A stretch of 64,000 bases of DNA. Source: Dechloromonas denitrificans (GTDB lineage Bacteria; Pseudomonadota; Gammaproteobacteria; Burkholderiales; Rhodocyclaceae). This document shows positions 29,165-37,817 of this stretch, in pieces. The first letter of the stretch is position 1. The number at the start of each line of letters is the position of its first letter. The translations under genes and the position numbers were made by a program. The notes beneath the pieces are model-generated. The model was given only the letters and a program-made list of their open reading frames with translations, ran no database searches and was not told the origin of the DNA. The stretch covers positions 1,508,501 to 1,572,500 of the forward strand of contig NZ_CP075187.1 in the NCBI RefSeq assembly GCF_020510665.1, read 5' to 3'.

Positions 29165-29791
29165 TCAGGCAATGGCCTTGATAATTTCCTGGCGAACCTG
29201 GTGCAGTATTTGCGAAACGCGCCCACTCGACAACTCGAAGCGGTGTGCGACTTCGCTGTGTTTTTCGCCATGCAGTTCGCAGGCAATGAAAATGGTTCGA
29301 TCGCGGACTGGTGTCTGTTGCAGTTGATCGACGGCGCGGCGCAACAACTGGTTGGCTTCGGCACGTTGTTCAGGCCCGGGCTGCGGGTCGGCCACGCTGA
29401 ATTCATCGGGTGATTCATCACCAATATTCATTGCCGGGCGCCAGGCCATATTGAGCATTTCATCGGCTCTGGCCTGTTCTTCAGGCGAAACTTCGCGTCC
29501 CTCGGCAACCGCCTGACGCGTCTGCTTGGCCTTGTCGTATTCGTGGCGCGACATGCCACCCACGGCGCGGTAGCCGTCAATGATCGCCCCGCGAATGTTG
29601 ATCCCGGCGAATTTGGCGAACTGGGCTTCGCCGGCATCGAGACGGTTCGAACGAATCGCCCGCAGCAAGCCGATCATGCCATCCTGGATGACGTCGCTTT
29701 GATCGAGAAAGGCCGGCTTCATCTGATTGAGTGCCGATGCGACGCGCTTGACCAGCGGCATGTATTTTTCGAGCAGCACGCGTTCATCCAT
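29165..29791 (-). CDS. FliA-like sigma-70 family factor, divergent
   Basis: About 208 residues from ATG 29791; an in-frame TTG at 29848 would add 19, and neither has a clear ribosome binding site. Region 2 is evident: LLEKYMPLVKRVASAL, DQSDVIQDGMIGLLRAI, FAKFAGINIRGAIIDGYR, close in pattern to FliA (sigma-28). Region 4 is weaker but has the helix-turn-helix EKHSEVAHRFELSSGRVSQILHQVRQ. The middle region is short and unusual (GMSRHEYDKAKQTRQAVAEG). It could be the flagellar sigma factor or a specialised relative. No flagellar genes are beside it. Confidence 0.8.
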   Translation of the reverse strand: MDERVLLEKYMPLVKRVASALNQMKPAFLDQSDVIQDGMIGLLRAIRSNRLDAGEAQFAKFAGINIRGAIIDGYRAVGGMSRHEYDKAKQTRQAVAEGREVSPEEQARADEMLNMAWRPAMNIGDESPDEFSVADPQPGPEQRAEANQLLRRAVDQLQQTPVRDRTIFIACELHGEKHSEVAHRFELSSGRVSQILHQVRQEIIKAIA

Positions 29792-30039
29792 CGTGTCCGG
29801 CGGACGATGGCTCAAGTCATCAGGTGAGTTGGAACTCGGCTTGGTCAAAGCAGTGCGCTGTCAGGTGTTTTCAGTCAAGGAAGCATTATGCGTGAAAAGT
29901 TCAAAATTGCTGTCGTGCCGCCGCCTTTCGCTGCATTCCGACGGGGTGGGAAAAATATTTTTCCTGATCATTGTCGCTACAGAATTCGTGGCGGGTGACG
30001 TAGATACACTCAGGCAAGTCGCCATCATGGAGGTGTGTG

Positions 30040-30273
30040 ATGAACGTCATTTACAGCAGTGCCCACTTCTGGATTCTGGCCTACCCGGCGCAACAGGGTT
30101 TTGAACTATTCGACAAGGAAGCGTTGCGAACCCTGTACTTGCAGGGACCATTGGCCTGGCACTTCAGGCATGCGATGGAAGAAATCCCTGAAGCATCGCG
30201 TGATGAAGAAACCATCGATGCCTTTCTCGATCATTACTGCACCGGCATGGCACGCCCCATCGTCTTCCACTGA
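30040..30273 (+). CDS. DUF3567 family protein
   Basis: A 77-residue protein. It matches the betaproteobacterial DUF3567 pattern: MNVIYSSAHFWILAY at the N-terminus, FELFDKEALRTLYLQGPLA in the centre, and FLDHYCTGMARPIVFH at the end. Function unknown. The start at 30040 follows a GGAGG site. The next small gene begins 49 bp downstream and may share its transcript. Confidence 0.8.
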   Translation: MNVIYSSAHFWILAYPAQQGFELFDKEALRTLYLQGPLAWHFRHAMEEIPEASRDEETIDAFLDHYCTGMARPIVFH

Positions 30274-30322
30274 CGTGCTAGAATCGCGGAATTGTCTCGA
30301 TCAGCTTGAGGAAAGCAGCCAA

Positions 30323-30532
30323 ATGGGTGACGTAAATACGAGCTACGTGTCTGATCACACGAAGTGGATGAACGAACAACTGGAAAAGAATCCGGCCTGG
30401 GTTGAAGATCAAAAGGCTGGGCGCGCCCTGTGGTGGGACAAAAAACAGGATGTCGATACCTCGACGCGCAATGCCGCTTCCAAGGTGCCGCAGAAGTCTT
30501 ACCCGTACGATGTGAATTTTTTCGGCGAATAA
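30323..30532 (+). CDS. DUF3460 family protein
   Basis: A 69-residue protein with the DUF3460 pattern YVSDHTKWMNEQLEKNPAW, QKAGRALWWDKKQDVDT, and a C-terminus VPQKSYPYDVNFFGE. This is another small family seen mainly in Betaproteobacteria, of unknown function. The ATG at 30323 follows GAGGA by about 10 bp. A terminator lies 26 bp after the stop. Confidence 0.8.
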   Translation: MGDVNTSYVSDHTKWMNEQLEKNPAWVEDQKAGRALWWDKKQDVDTSTRNAASKVPQKSYPYDVNFFGE

Positions 30533-30558
30533 AAACCGCCCACGAAATTCCAGGACAG

Positions 30559-30585
30559 AAAGCCAGTCGATTGACTGGCTTTTTT
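30559..30585 (+). terminator. Rho-independent terminator
   Basis: AGCCAGTC (30561-30568) pairs with GACTGGCT (30573-30580) across GATT, followed by TTTTT. It ends the DUF3567-DUF3460 transcript and separates it from the glycosyltransferase gene. Confidence 0.88.
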
Positions 30586-30620
30586 GTTGTCGAAAATATT
30601 CCGGATACCCAGGGAAAAAA

Positions 30621-32384
30621 TTGGCAGATAAAAACTCGCTGTTCAACGAGGCGCAGGCACTTGCCGCCGCCGGACGCTGGCTCGACGCGGTTGAATTATG
30701 GCAACGGGTCATCGCCCTTGGCAGCCGTGATCCGCAGGCTTACCGCAATCTCGGTTTGTCGCTGGCCCAGGCCGGTCAGTGGTCGCAGGCGATCGAAGCT
30801 TACGCGACGGCTCATGAATACGGTCTTGCGGCCGATGAGTTGTATGTTGGTCTGGGTCTGGTTTTTTCGCTGCGCAATCAATTCGATATTGCCCAGGAAA
30901 ATCTTGAAACCGCGCTGCGCTGCAATCCGGAGAATCTCGCTGCCTGGAGTAATCTGATCGTTGCCTATGCCCGTCAAGGGCAATGGCAGAAAAGCCAGGC
31001 CGCAGCCAATCATCTGCTCGGTCTGCAGCCGGATAGTCCGGCCGCATTGAGTGCGCTGGCATCCGCTCATGGCTTGAATGGCGAGGCGGATAGTGCCATT
31101 CGGCTTTTCAGGCAGGTGCTGGCCGGTTCGCCGCATCGGGTCGACGATGCGTCCAACCTGCTCTGGGCCATGTTGCATTCTGACCGCGTCAGTGCGCAGG
31201 ATATTCTGGCCGAGGCGCGTGCCTTCGAGGCTCGACTTCCACCGGCAGAGGCACTGCCGCCGCCCCTTGCGGCTCGATCAAATAAATTGCGCATTGGTTG
31301 GGTGAGCGCCGATTTGCGCCGACATCCGGTGGGTCTCTTCGTGATTCCGATGCTGGCATGCTTCGATGCCAATCGCTGCGAGCACTTCGTCTATGACAAC
31401 GCGACATTGCCGGATGCCTTCTCCGAACAGGCAAAAACACAGGTTCGGGCCTGGCATGCGATAGCCGCTTTGGGTGACGATGCGGTCGCTGCACTGATCC
31501 GCCAGGATGGCATCGATGTTCTGATCGATCTTTCCGGTCATACCGCCGGCAACCGCTTGCCTCTTTTTGCCCGCAAGCCGGCGCCGGTCCAGATCAGCTG
31601 GCTGGGCTCGACAGGAACGACGGGTATCCGGGCGATGGATTACATCCTGGTCCCTTCCGACCCCGTGCTGTTGCGTGGCGAATGGTGCAGCGAACAAGCC
31701 GTGGCGGTCGATTTGCCGGGTTGCCACTGCGTACGCCAAGCCAGCCAGATTTTTGCGGGTGATAGTACGCAGCACCCTTTTGAGCGGAACGGTAGGATCA
31801 GCTTCGGCTGCCTGAATAATTTCCGCAAGGTTAGTCCTGGCTGCGTCGCGGCCTGGTCGCGGATTCTGCATCGTGTGCCTGATTCGCGTCTGTTTCTTGC
31901 GGTCAACAGTCAGGATGAGCGTTATTTCGACATCGTGAACCAGCGTTTTGCCGAGCACGGCATCGCGCGCGAACGTTTGCACATACTGGCCAATATTTCA
32001 TCCGAGGAATATCACGCCCGTTTCCGCGATATCGATATCGCGCTGGACCCCTTTCCCTGCAATGGGGGAACCACCACTTTCGATACGCTTTTTGCCGGGG
32101 TGCCACTGATTTGCCTGGCTGGTGACGCGCTGCATTCACGGATGAGCGCGACTATCGTCAGCCCGCTGGGTCTTGATGAGTTGGTTGCTGATTCGATTGA
32201 CGACTATGTCGACAAGGCGGTTCGTCTGGCGGAGTCGACGCCGGCACTGAAGGGGATGCGACAGTCCTTGCCGGCACGAGTCCGGCAAAGTCCACTGACC
32301 GATCTGCCCGGTTTTGCCCGGGCCCTGGAAAATCTGCTGCATCAACTGCACGCGGCCGGCCACCGCCAGGATGCTGCTGTCTGA
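30621..32384 (+). CDS. TPR-containing O-GlcNAc transferase-like protein (SPINDLY/GT41)
   Basis: A 587-residue protein. Residues 1 to about 200 are tetratricopeptide repeats (AQALAAAGRWLDAVELWQRV, RNLGLSLAQAGQWSQAIEAY, WSNLIVAYARQGQWQKSQ). The rest is a GT41 catalytic region: LRIGWVSADLRRHPVGLF, IDVLIDLSGHTAGNRLPLFA, PVQISWLGSTGTTG and the nucleotide-sugar motif DPFPCNGGTTTFDTLFAGVP. Bacterial members O-glycosylate proteins such as flagellins or adhesins. The target is unknown, as no flagellin gene is adjacent. The start is TTG at 30621 after AGGGA. Confidence 0.9.
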   Translation: MADKNSLFNEAQALAAAGRWLDAVELWQRVIALGSRDPQAYRNLGLSLAQAGQWSQAIEAYATAHEYGLAADELYVGLGLVFSLRNQFDIAQENLETALRCNPENLAAWSNLIVAYARQGQWQKSQAAANHLLGLQPDSPAALSALASAHGLNGEADSAIRLFRQVLAGSPHRVDDASNLLWAMLHSDRVSAQDILAEARAFEARLPPAEALPPPLAARSNKLRIGWVSADLRRHPVGLFVIPMLACFDANRCEHFVYDNATLPDAFSEQAKTQVRAWHAIAALGDDAVAALIRQDGIDVLIDLSGHTAGNRLPLFARKPAPVQISWLGSTGTTGIRAMDYILVPSDPVLLRGEWCSEQAVAVDLPGCHCVRQASQIFAGDSTQHPFERNGRISFGCLNNFRKVSPGCVAAWSRILHRVPDSRLFLAVNSQDERYFDIVNQRFAEHGIARERLHILANISSEEYHARFRDIDIALDPFPCNGGTTTFDTLFAGVPLICLAGDALHSRMSATIVSPLGLDELVADSIDDYVDKAVRLAESTPALKGMRQSLPARVRQSPLTDLPGFARALENLLHQLHAAGHRQDAAV

Positions 32385-32397
32385 GCCTTGAAAATGA

Positions 32398-32425
32398 AAA
32401 AGCCCGATGAGCTTCATCGGGCTTT
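32398..32425. terminator. Rho-independent terminator, bidirectional
   Basis: AGCCCGATGA (32401-32410) pairs with TCATCGGGCT (32414-32423) across GCT, flanked by A and T tracts. It separates the convergent glycosyltransferase and acyl-CoA synthetase/acetyltransferase genes. Confidence 0.85.
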
Positions 32426-32446
32426 GGGAGCTTCCGGCCTTCCTGT

Positions 32447-35140
32447 TTAGCCGGTCAGCGGCTTGACGACGCGCTTGACGGCAGTGTCGTCCGGGTGCGG
32501 ATGGATGGTGAAGCCAAGGCTGGTCATCAGGCGGAACATCTTGCTGTTGGTCGACAATACATCGCCGACCACGGCACGATAACCCTTCATCCGGGCACAT
32601 TCGATCAGCGCCGTCATCAGCTTGCGGCCAACGCCGCACTTCTGCCAGCCATCGCCGACGGCCAGTGCGAATTCGACCGATTCGCCATCCGGATTGACGA
32701 CGTAGCGGGCGACGCCCATTTGCTGTTCCTTGCCATCTTCGTCGGGCAGCGTGGCGACCAGCGCCATTTCACGGTCATAGTCGATCTGCGTGAAGCGCAC
32801 CAGCATCGTCTGGGTCAATTCGCGCAGAGTGTCCATGAAGCGGTAGTAACGCGATTCGTCGGACATGTTCTTGACGAATTCCTGCTCCATGTCGGCATCT
32901 TCCGGGCGGATCGGGCGGATGGTGACGACCTTGCCGTCATTCATCTGCCATTCCTGGATCAGATGCACCGGGTAGGGATAGATCGACATGTGAGCGTAGC
33001 GGTCGCCACTGGCGCCGGCGGCATGGTCGATGACGATACGGGCATCGGCAGCGATGGCGCCGTTTTCATCGACGATCAGCGGGTTCAGGTCGAGCTCCAT
33101 GATCCATGGCAGTTCGCAGACCATTTCCGAGATGCAAAGCAGGACTTCCTTGATCGCTTCGCGGTCGACCGGCGGCATGTTGTGGAATTGGTCGAGGATT
33201 TTCGAGGCGCGGGTCGAATCGATCAGATCCTTGGCCAGGAATTTGTTCAGCGGCGGCAGGGCAACCGAGCGGTCGCTGAAAATCTCGACGTCGAAACCAC
33301 CGGCACCGAAGGTGATGACCGGCCCGAAGATCGGGTCGCGGAAAACGCCGATCATCAGTTCGCGGCCATTCGGGCGGGACAGGAAGGGCTCGATCGAAAC
33401 ACCGTTGATCTTGGCATTCGGATGACGCTTGCTGACCGTATCGATGATGTCGTGATAGGCGTTGCGTACAGCCGGTGCATTGACGATGTTGAGACGCACG
33501 CCGCCGGCATCCGACTTGTGCGGCAGGTCCGGCGAATCAACCTTCATGGCAATCGGGAAACCGATCTGCTCGGCAAGCAGCAGGGCTTCCGTCGCGGTAC
33601 GGGCGACCATGGTCTGGGCAACCGGCACCTTGAAGGCGCGCAGGATGGCCTTGGATTCCATTTCGGAAAGGACCTTGCGGCGCTCGGCGAGCAGCGCCTC
33701 GATCAGCATCTTGGCGCCTTCAGCTTCCGGACGGCCATGCTGGCGGGTTGGCTCCGGAGTCTGCAGCAGCAGCTTCTGGTTGCGGTAATACTTGGAGATG
33801 TGGTGGAACAGTTCGATCGCGGTTTCCGGCATGCGGAAGGCCGGAATGCCGGCATCTTCGAGCAGCTTGCGAGCCGAAGCGACTTGCTCTTCGCCCATCC
33901 AGCAGCAGATCAGCGAACGATTCAGCTTGTCGGCGACTTCGATGATCGCCTTGGCGACTTCCATCGGTTCGGTCATGGCCTGCGGCGAGAGCATGACCAG
34001 CGTGCTGTCGACGCCAGGGTCCTGGGTGACGGCGAGAATGGTTTCGCGATAACGCTCCGGTGTTGCATCACCGGCGATATCGATCGGATTGCTGTGCGAC
34101 CAGGTGTTGGGCAGGACCTTGTTCAGCGCAGCCATGGTCTCGTTCGACAACTGGGCCAGCGGAATGCCAAGGTCGCCGGCGCGGTCGGCAGCCATCGCGC
34201 CAGGTCCGCCGCCGTTGGTGATGATCGCCAGGCGATTGCCCTGCGGACGGAATTTCGAGGCCAGTGCCTTGGCAGCGTAGAACAGCTGGCCGACGTTCTG
34301 GACGCGGACCACGCCGGCACGGCGCACAGCGGCATCGAACACGGTATCGGAGACGGCGGCCATGCCGGAGTGGGTGGCCGTAGCCATCGCACCGGCTTCG
34401 TGGCGGCCGGCCTTGAGCAGGATGATCGGCTTGATGCGCGCGGCCGAGCGCAGGGCGCTCATGAAGCGGCGGGCGTTACGGATACCTTCGACGTACATCA
34501 GGATGTAGTGCGTGCGGCTGTCGTAGATCAGGTAATCGAGAATTTCGCCGAAATCGACGTCGGCCGTCATGCCGAGCGAAATCACCGAGGAGAAACCAAC
34601 CTGGTTGGCCTTGGCCCAGTCGAGTACGGCGGAGCACATGGCGCCGGACTGCGAGACGAGGGCGAGGTTGCCCGGGTTGGCGGTAATCTTGGTGAAGGTG
34701 GCGTTGAGGCCGAGTTCCGGGCGAATGATGCCGAGGCAGTTCGGGCCCAGGATGCGAACATTGTAGGAACGGGCAATTTCCAGCACCTTGCGTTCCAGCG
34801 CCGCCCCGATGTGGCCGGCTTCGGAGAAGCCCGAGGCAATCACGATGGCGTTGCGCACGCCGCTACGGCCGCATTGTTCGATGATCTGCGGTACGGTCTG
34901 CGGGCGGGTGGCGATGATCGCCATTTCAACGCGGGCACCGATTTCCTCGATCGACTTGTAGGCCGGCTGGCCCTGAATCGTTTCGTGCTTCGGATTGATC
35001 GCGTAGAGGCGGCCTTTGTAACCCGAGCCGAGAATGTTTTTGAAAATGACGTTGCCAACCGAGTTTTCACGATCGGATGCGCCAATCACGGCGACCGATT
35101 TCGGTTCGAAAAGAGCAGTCAGATAGTGCTGTTCCAGCAT
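32447..35140 (-). CDS. pat: Acyl-CoA synthetase (ADP-forming)-like/GNAT protein acetyltransferase
   Basis: An 897-residue protein of the PatZ (YfiQ) type. It has an N-terminal CoA-binding domain (PKSVAVIGASDRENSVGN), succinyl-CoA-ligase-like domains (SQSGAMCSAVLDWA, TNGGGPGAMAADRAGD), an ATP-grasp region (GFPIAMKVDSPDLPHKSDAGGV) and a C-terminal GNAT domain of about 160 residues (VGDGWQKCGVGRKLMTALIE carries the acetyl-CoA loop). PatZ acetylates lysines of enzymes such as acetyl-CoA synthetase. The start has an AAGGGG site at good spacing. Confidence 0.9.
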   Translation of the reverse strand: MLEQHYLTALFEPKSVAVIGASDRENSVGNVIFKNILGSGYKGRLYAINPKHETIQGQPAYKSIEEIGARVEMAIIATRPQTVPQIIEQCGRSGVRNAIVIASGFSEAGHIGAALERKVLEIARSYNVRILGPNCLGIIRPELGLNATFTKITANPGNLALVSQSGAMCSAVLDWAKANQVGFSSVISLGMTADVDFGEILDYLIYDSRTHYILMYVEGIRNARRFMSALRSAARIKPIILLKAGRHEAGAMATATHSGMAAVSDTVFDAAVRRAGVVRVQNVGQLFYAAKALASKFRPQGNRLAIITNGGGPGAMAADRAGDLGIPLAQLSNETMAALNKVLPNTWSHSNPIDIAGDATPERYRETILAVTQDPGVDSTLVMLSPQAMTEPMEVAKAIIEVADKLNRSLICCWMGEEQVASARKLLEDAGIPAFRMPETAIELFHHISKYYRNQKLLLQTPEPTRQHGRPEAEGAKMLIEALLAERRKVLSEMESKAILRAFKVPVAQTMVARTATEALLLAEQIGFPIAMKVDSPDLPHKSDAGGVRLNIVNAPAVRNAYHDIIDTVSKRHPNAKINGVSIEPFLSRPNGRELMIGVFRDPIFGPVITFGAGGFDVEIFSDRSVALPPLNKFLAKDLIDSTRASKILDQFHNMPPVDREAIKEVLLCISEMVCELPWIMELDLNPLIVDENGAIAADARIVIDHAAGASGDRYAHMSIYPYPVHLIQEWQMNDGKVVTIRPIRPEDADMEQEFVKNMSDESRYYRFMDTLRELTQTMLVRFTQIDYDREMALVATLPDEDGKEQQMGVARYVVNPDGESVEFALAVGDGWQKCGVGRKLMTALIECARMKGYRAVVGDVLSTNSKMFRLMTSLGFTIHPHPDDTAVKRVVKPLTG

Positions 35141-35230
35141 GGTGAGCCCCTTGTTTAGGCTGTTATTGTGCAGTGCACAATCCTAGCACAAATTGATGTT
35201 TGAATCCATGTCTCGCGTAGGGATAAAGGA

Positions 35231-35638
35231 CTATTCGGCCAGTTTGCAAGGGAGCACGATCGAGCCGGAAAGTGCCCGGTGAACCGGACATTTGCCGGCA
35301 ATCTCAAGCAAGCGTTGACGCTGCTCCTGGCTCAGTGGGCCATCGAGCTTGATTGTCCGGTTGATTTGATCGCGCTTGCTGCCGTCGATCTCGATTTTTT
35401 CATGGCTCAGTTCGACATGGATGCCGGTGAGCGGCAAATCCTTGCGCTCGGCGTACATGCGCAGGGTCATCGAGGTGCATGCGCCAAGACCGGACATCAG
35501 GAAATCGAACGGAGCCGGGCCTGCATCGGCGCCGCCCATGTCGGTCGGTTCGTCGGCAATCAGGCGGTGCTGGCCGGCACGCACTTCCTGCTGGTATCTT
35601 CCCAATCCATTTTCCGCTACGACGACCAAACCTGACAT
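35231..35638 (-). CDS. OsmC-family peroxidase-like protein
   Basis: A 135-residue OsmC/Ohr-superfamily protein, close to the YhfA-like branch. The two redox cysteines are in SGLGACTSMTLRMYA and AGKCPVHRALSG. The start at 35638 is supported by a GGAGG site with 6-bp spacing. Its ATG overlaps the proposed ATG of the divergent methyltransferase gene in the sequence CATG (35636-35639). Confidence 0.9.
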   Translation of the reverse strand: MSGLVVVAENGLGRYQQEVRAGQHRLIADEPTDMGGADAGPAPFDFLMSGLGACTSMTLRMYAERKDLPLTGIHVELSHEKIEIDGSKRDQINRTIKLDGPLSQEQRQRLLEIAGKCPVHRALSGSIVLPCKLAE

Positions 35639-36176
35639 GACAGCCTCCGTGAATGAAATCCCCGAAATGATACGCCCCTCGCCGTGGGTTGAGCGCTTTG
35701 CCAGCTATATTCCGGTGAATGGCCGGGTGCTCGATCTGGCTTGTGGCAGCGGGCGACACACCCGTTTTCTGGCGGCACGCGGGTATTCCGTTCTGGCTGT
35801 CGATCGCGATGCCGGTGCGCTGGCTGTTTTGCGTGATGTACCGGGCGTTGCCGTGCAGGAAATGGATCTTGAAGGTGAGGCCTGGCCGTTGGAAGGCCTG
35901 CGATTTGACGGAATCGTGGTGACGAATTACCTGTGGCGCGCCCGTTTGAGTGATGTCATGGCGCTGCTCGCACCGGGTGGCATTCTGATTTACGACACTT
36001 TCATGCTGGGCAACGAGGCTTATGGCAAACCATCGAATCCGGATTTCTTGCTTCAGCCGGGCGAATTGCGCCAACGAGTTGCCGCCGCCGGTTTGCGCGA
36101 ATTGGCCTTTGCCGAAGGGTTGACCGCAGCGCCCAAACCGGCAATGCGTCAGTCGGTTTGTGCCGTCTGCGACTGA
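35637..36176 (+). CDS. Class I SAM-dependent methyltransferase
   Basis: A 179-residue protein. The SAM-binding motif I is VLDLACGSGRHTRFLA, followed by SVLAVDRDAGAL (acidic residue binding the ribose) and RFDGIVVTNYLWR. The substrate is unknown. ATG 35637 has no convincing ribosome binding site and overlaps the divergent osmC-type start; ATG 35667 (MIRPSPWVERF) is a possible alternative. The last 28 bp overlap the selU gene tail to tail. Confidence 0.8.
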   Translation: MTASVNEIPEMIRPSPWVERFASYIPVNGRVLDLACGSGRHTRFLAARGYSVLAVDRDAGALAVLRDVPGVAVQEMDLEGEAWPLEGLRFDGIVVTNYLWRARLSDVMALLAPGGILIYDTFMLGNEAYGKPSNPDFLLQPGELRQRVAAAGLRELAFAEGLTAAPKPAMRQSVCAVCD

Positions 36177-37210
36177 GCGATTTGTTCTGCCAGAGATTGA
36201 ATGCCGGCTGGCGAAAGGTCATCCGACGCAAAAATAGTCGGTTTGTCGAGGCCGCCGAAGTTGTGGTTTTGCGAGCGGCGGTAAAGTGGGTCGTAATGCT
36301 GTTCAAGCAATTGCTCGACCAACGGCTGCCAATCGCCGGCGCGCACCAGATCATGCCAGCGGGCGAGTGTCTCCCGGCTTTGCAGGCCCTGGAGCACGTC
36401 GAGTCGCTGGATGAGTAAGTCAGGCAGCGTCAGGAAATAATCGTAATCGACCATCAGGAAGCGAACGCGGGCGGCCAGGCTGGCTTCGATGCTCAGGCAT
36501 TGGCCGCCGCGGATGCCATCGATCACGGCTTGCGGCAAATGCAGGTTGCCGATTTTCCGGCTTTCGGCTTCAACATAAACCGGCCGGGCCGGATCAAATT
36601 TTTGCAAGGCGAGGAGCAGGCTGGTTTCAAACCATTTCTGGCTGGGTTGTGGTTCACCGGGCAATACACCGAGTACCGAACCTTTGTGGCTGGCCAGGCC
36701 TTCCAGGTCGAGAATTTGCTCACCCAGATCGCCAATGGCTTGCAGGATGCGCGTCTTGGCACTGCCGGTCGGTCCGCAGATCACCTTGAAGCGGAAGGTT
36801 GCCGGCAGCTTTTCCAGTTCGGCGATAACGTGGCTGCGGTAGGTTTTGTAACCACCTTCCAGTTGGCAGGCTTTCCAGCCGATGGCTCGAAAGATGGTGG
36901 TCATCGAGCCGCTGCGATTGCCGCCGCGCCAGCAGCAGATCAGGGGTTTCCAGTCTTTGGGCTTGTCGAGGAAGCGTTCGCGCAGATGCCGTCCGATATT
37001 TTCGGCAACCAGTGCCGCACCGATTTTCTTGGCTTCGAAGGGGGACACCTGTTTGTAGAGTGTGCCGACCTGGATGCGCTGTTCGTTATCCAGAACCGGG
37101 CAGTTGATGGCTCCGGGAATGTGGTCTTCGGCAAATTCGGCAGGCGAGCGCACATCGATGATTTCGTCGAATGCGGCCATTTCGGCAAGCGTGGTGCGGA
37201 CAATGTTCAT
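36149..37210 (-). CDS. selU: tRNA 2-selenouridine synthase
   Basis: A 353-residue SelU/MnmH. The N-terminal rhodanese domain has the catalytic loop ICCWRGGNRSGSM (Cys92/Cys93). A P-loop ATPase-like domain begins at ICGPTGSAKTRIL near residue 144. It converts 2-thiouridine to 2-selenouridine at the wobble base of some tRNAs, using selenophosphate. No selD is adjacent, so the selenium donor must come from elsewhere. The start lies 4 bp from the stop of tesA on the same strand. Confidence 0.95.
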   Translation of the reverse strand: MNIVRTTLAEMAAFDEIIDVRSPAEFAEDHIPGAINCPVLDNEQRIQVGTLYKQVSPFEAKKIGAALVAENIGRHLRERFLDKPKDWKPLICCWRGGNRSGSMTTIFRAIGWKACQLEGGYKTYRSHVIAELEKLPATFRFKVICGPTGSAKTRILQAIGDLGEQILDLEGLASHKGSVLGVLPGEPQPSQKWFETSLLLALQKFDPARPVYVEAESRKIGNLHLPQAVIDGIRGGQCLSIEASLAARVRFLMVDYDYFLTLPDLLIQRLDVLQGLQSRETLARWHDLVRAGDWQPLVEQLLEQHYDPLYRRSQNHNFGGLDKPTIFASDDLSPAGIQSLAEQIAQSQTAQTD

Positions 37211-37214
37211 CCAG

Positions 37215-37817
37215 CTATTTTAACAAGGGGCGCAAGGTCGGCCAGAGATGATTCAGCAGCAGGGGTTGTGCTTCGGCGGTCGGGTGCAGGTTGTCGGCCT
37301 GGAAAAGCGTGTTTTGTGCGGCGACTGGCTCAAGCAGGAAGGGCAGCAGGGCTGTTTTTCGGCTTTGCGCCAGTTGATCGAAACTGTGCTGGAACTGCTG
37401 GGCATAGATGCCGTAATTCGGAGGCAGGCGCATGCCGACCAGCAAAATACGCGCTCCGGCGCGGTGTGAGGCATCAACCATCTTGCCCAGGTTGTCTTGC
37501 ATCTGGCTGAGCGGCAGACCGCGCAAACCATCATTGGCTCCCAGCGCAATGATCACCACGGCTGGTTTGTGCTGCTGGAGCGCGGGTGTGAGGCGGGAAA
37601 GTCCGCCGGCGGAGGTTTCACCGGAAATCGACAGATTGACGACGCTATAATCGGAGCCTTGCTCGGTCAGGCGTCTGGCCAGCAGGGAAGGCCAGGCTTG
37701 TTCCGGTCGAATGCCGTAGCCAGCCGACAGCGAGTCGCCCATGACGAGAATATTTTTGGCGGCCATGGCCGGCAGGGCGGAGAACAGCAGGACGAACAGG
37801 AAAAGGGCAAGCCGCAT
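37215..37817 (-). CDS. tesA: Periplasmic SGNH esterase/thioesterase (TesA-like)
   Basis: A 200-residue protein with signal peptide MRLALFLFVLLFSALPAMA. The SGNH blocks are present: nucleophile in VMGDSLSAGYGI, Gly in SGETSAGG, Asn in LGANDGLRG, and the Asp/His pair in ADNLHPTAEAQ. Family members hydrolyse acyl-CoA and arylesters. The divergent YbbA-like ATPase gene is the same neighbour as in E. coli. The two start codons overlap in CATG at 37815-37818. Confidence 0.9.
   Translation of the reverse strand: MRLALFLFVLLFSALPAMAAKNILVMGDSLSAGYGIRPEQAWPSLLARRLTEQGSDYSVVNLSISGETSAGGLSRLTPALQQHKPAVVIIALGANDGLRGLPLSQMQDNLGKMVDASHRAGARILLVGMRLPPNYGIYAQQFQHSFDQLAQSRKTALLPFLLEPVAAQNTLFQADNLHPTAEAQPLLLNHLWPTLRPLLK

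Noticed and set aside
32495..35158. An 887-codon open frame on the plus strand opposite the pat gene
   Set aside because: It mirrors the acetyltransferase gene on the other strand, has His/Asp/Arg-rich low-complexity content and no family motif. High GC content makes such antisense frames common.
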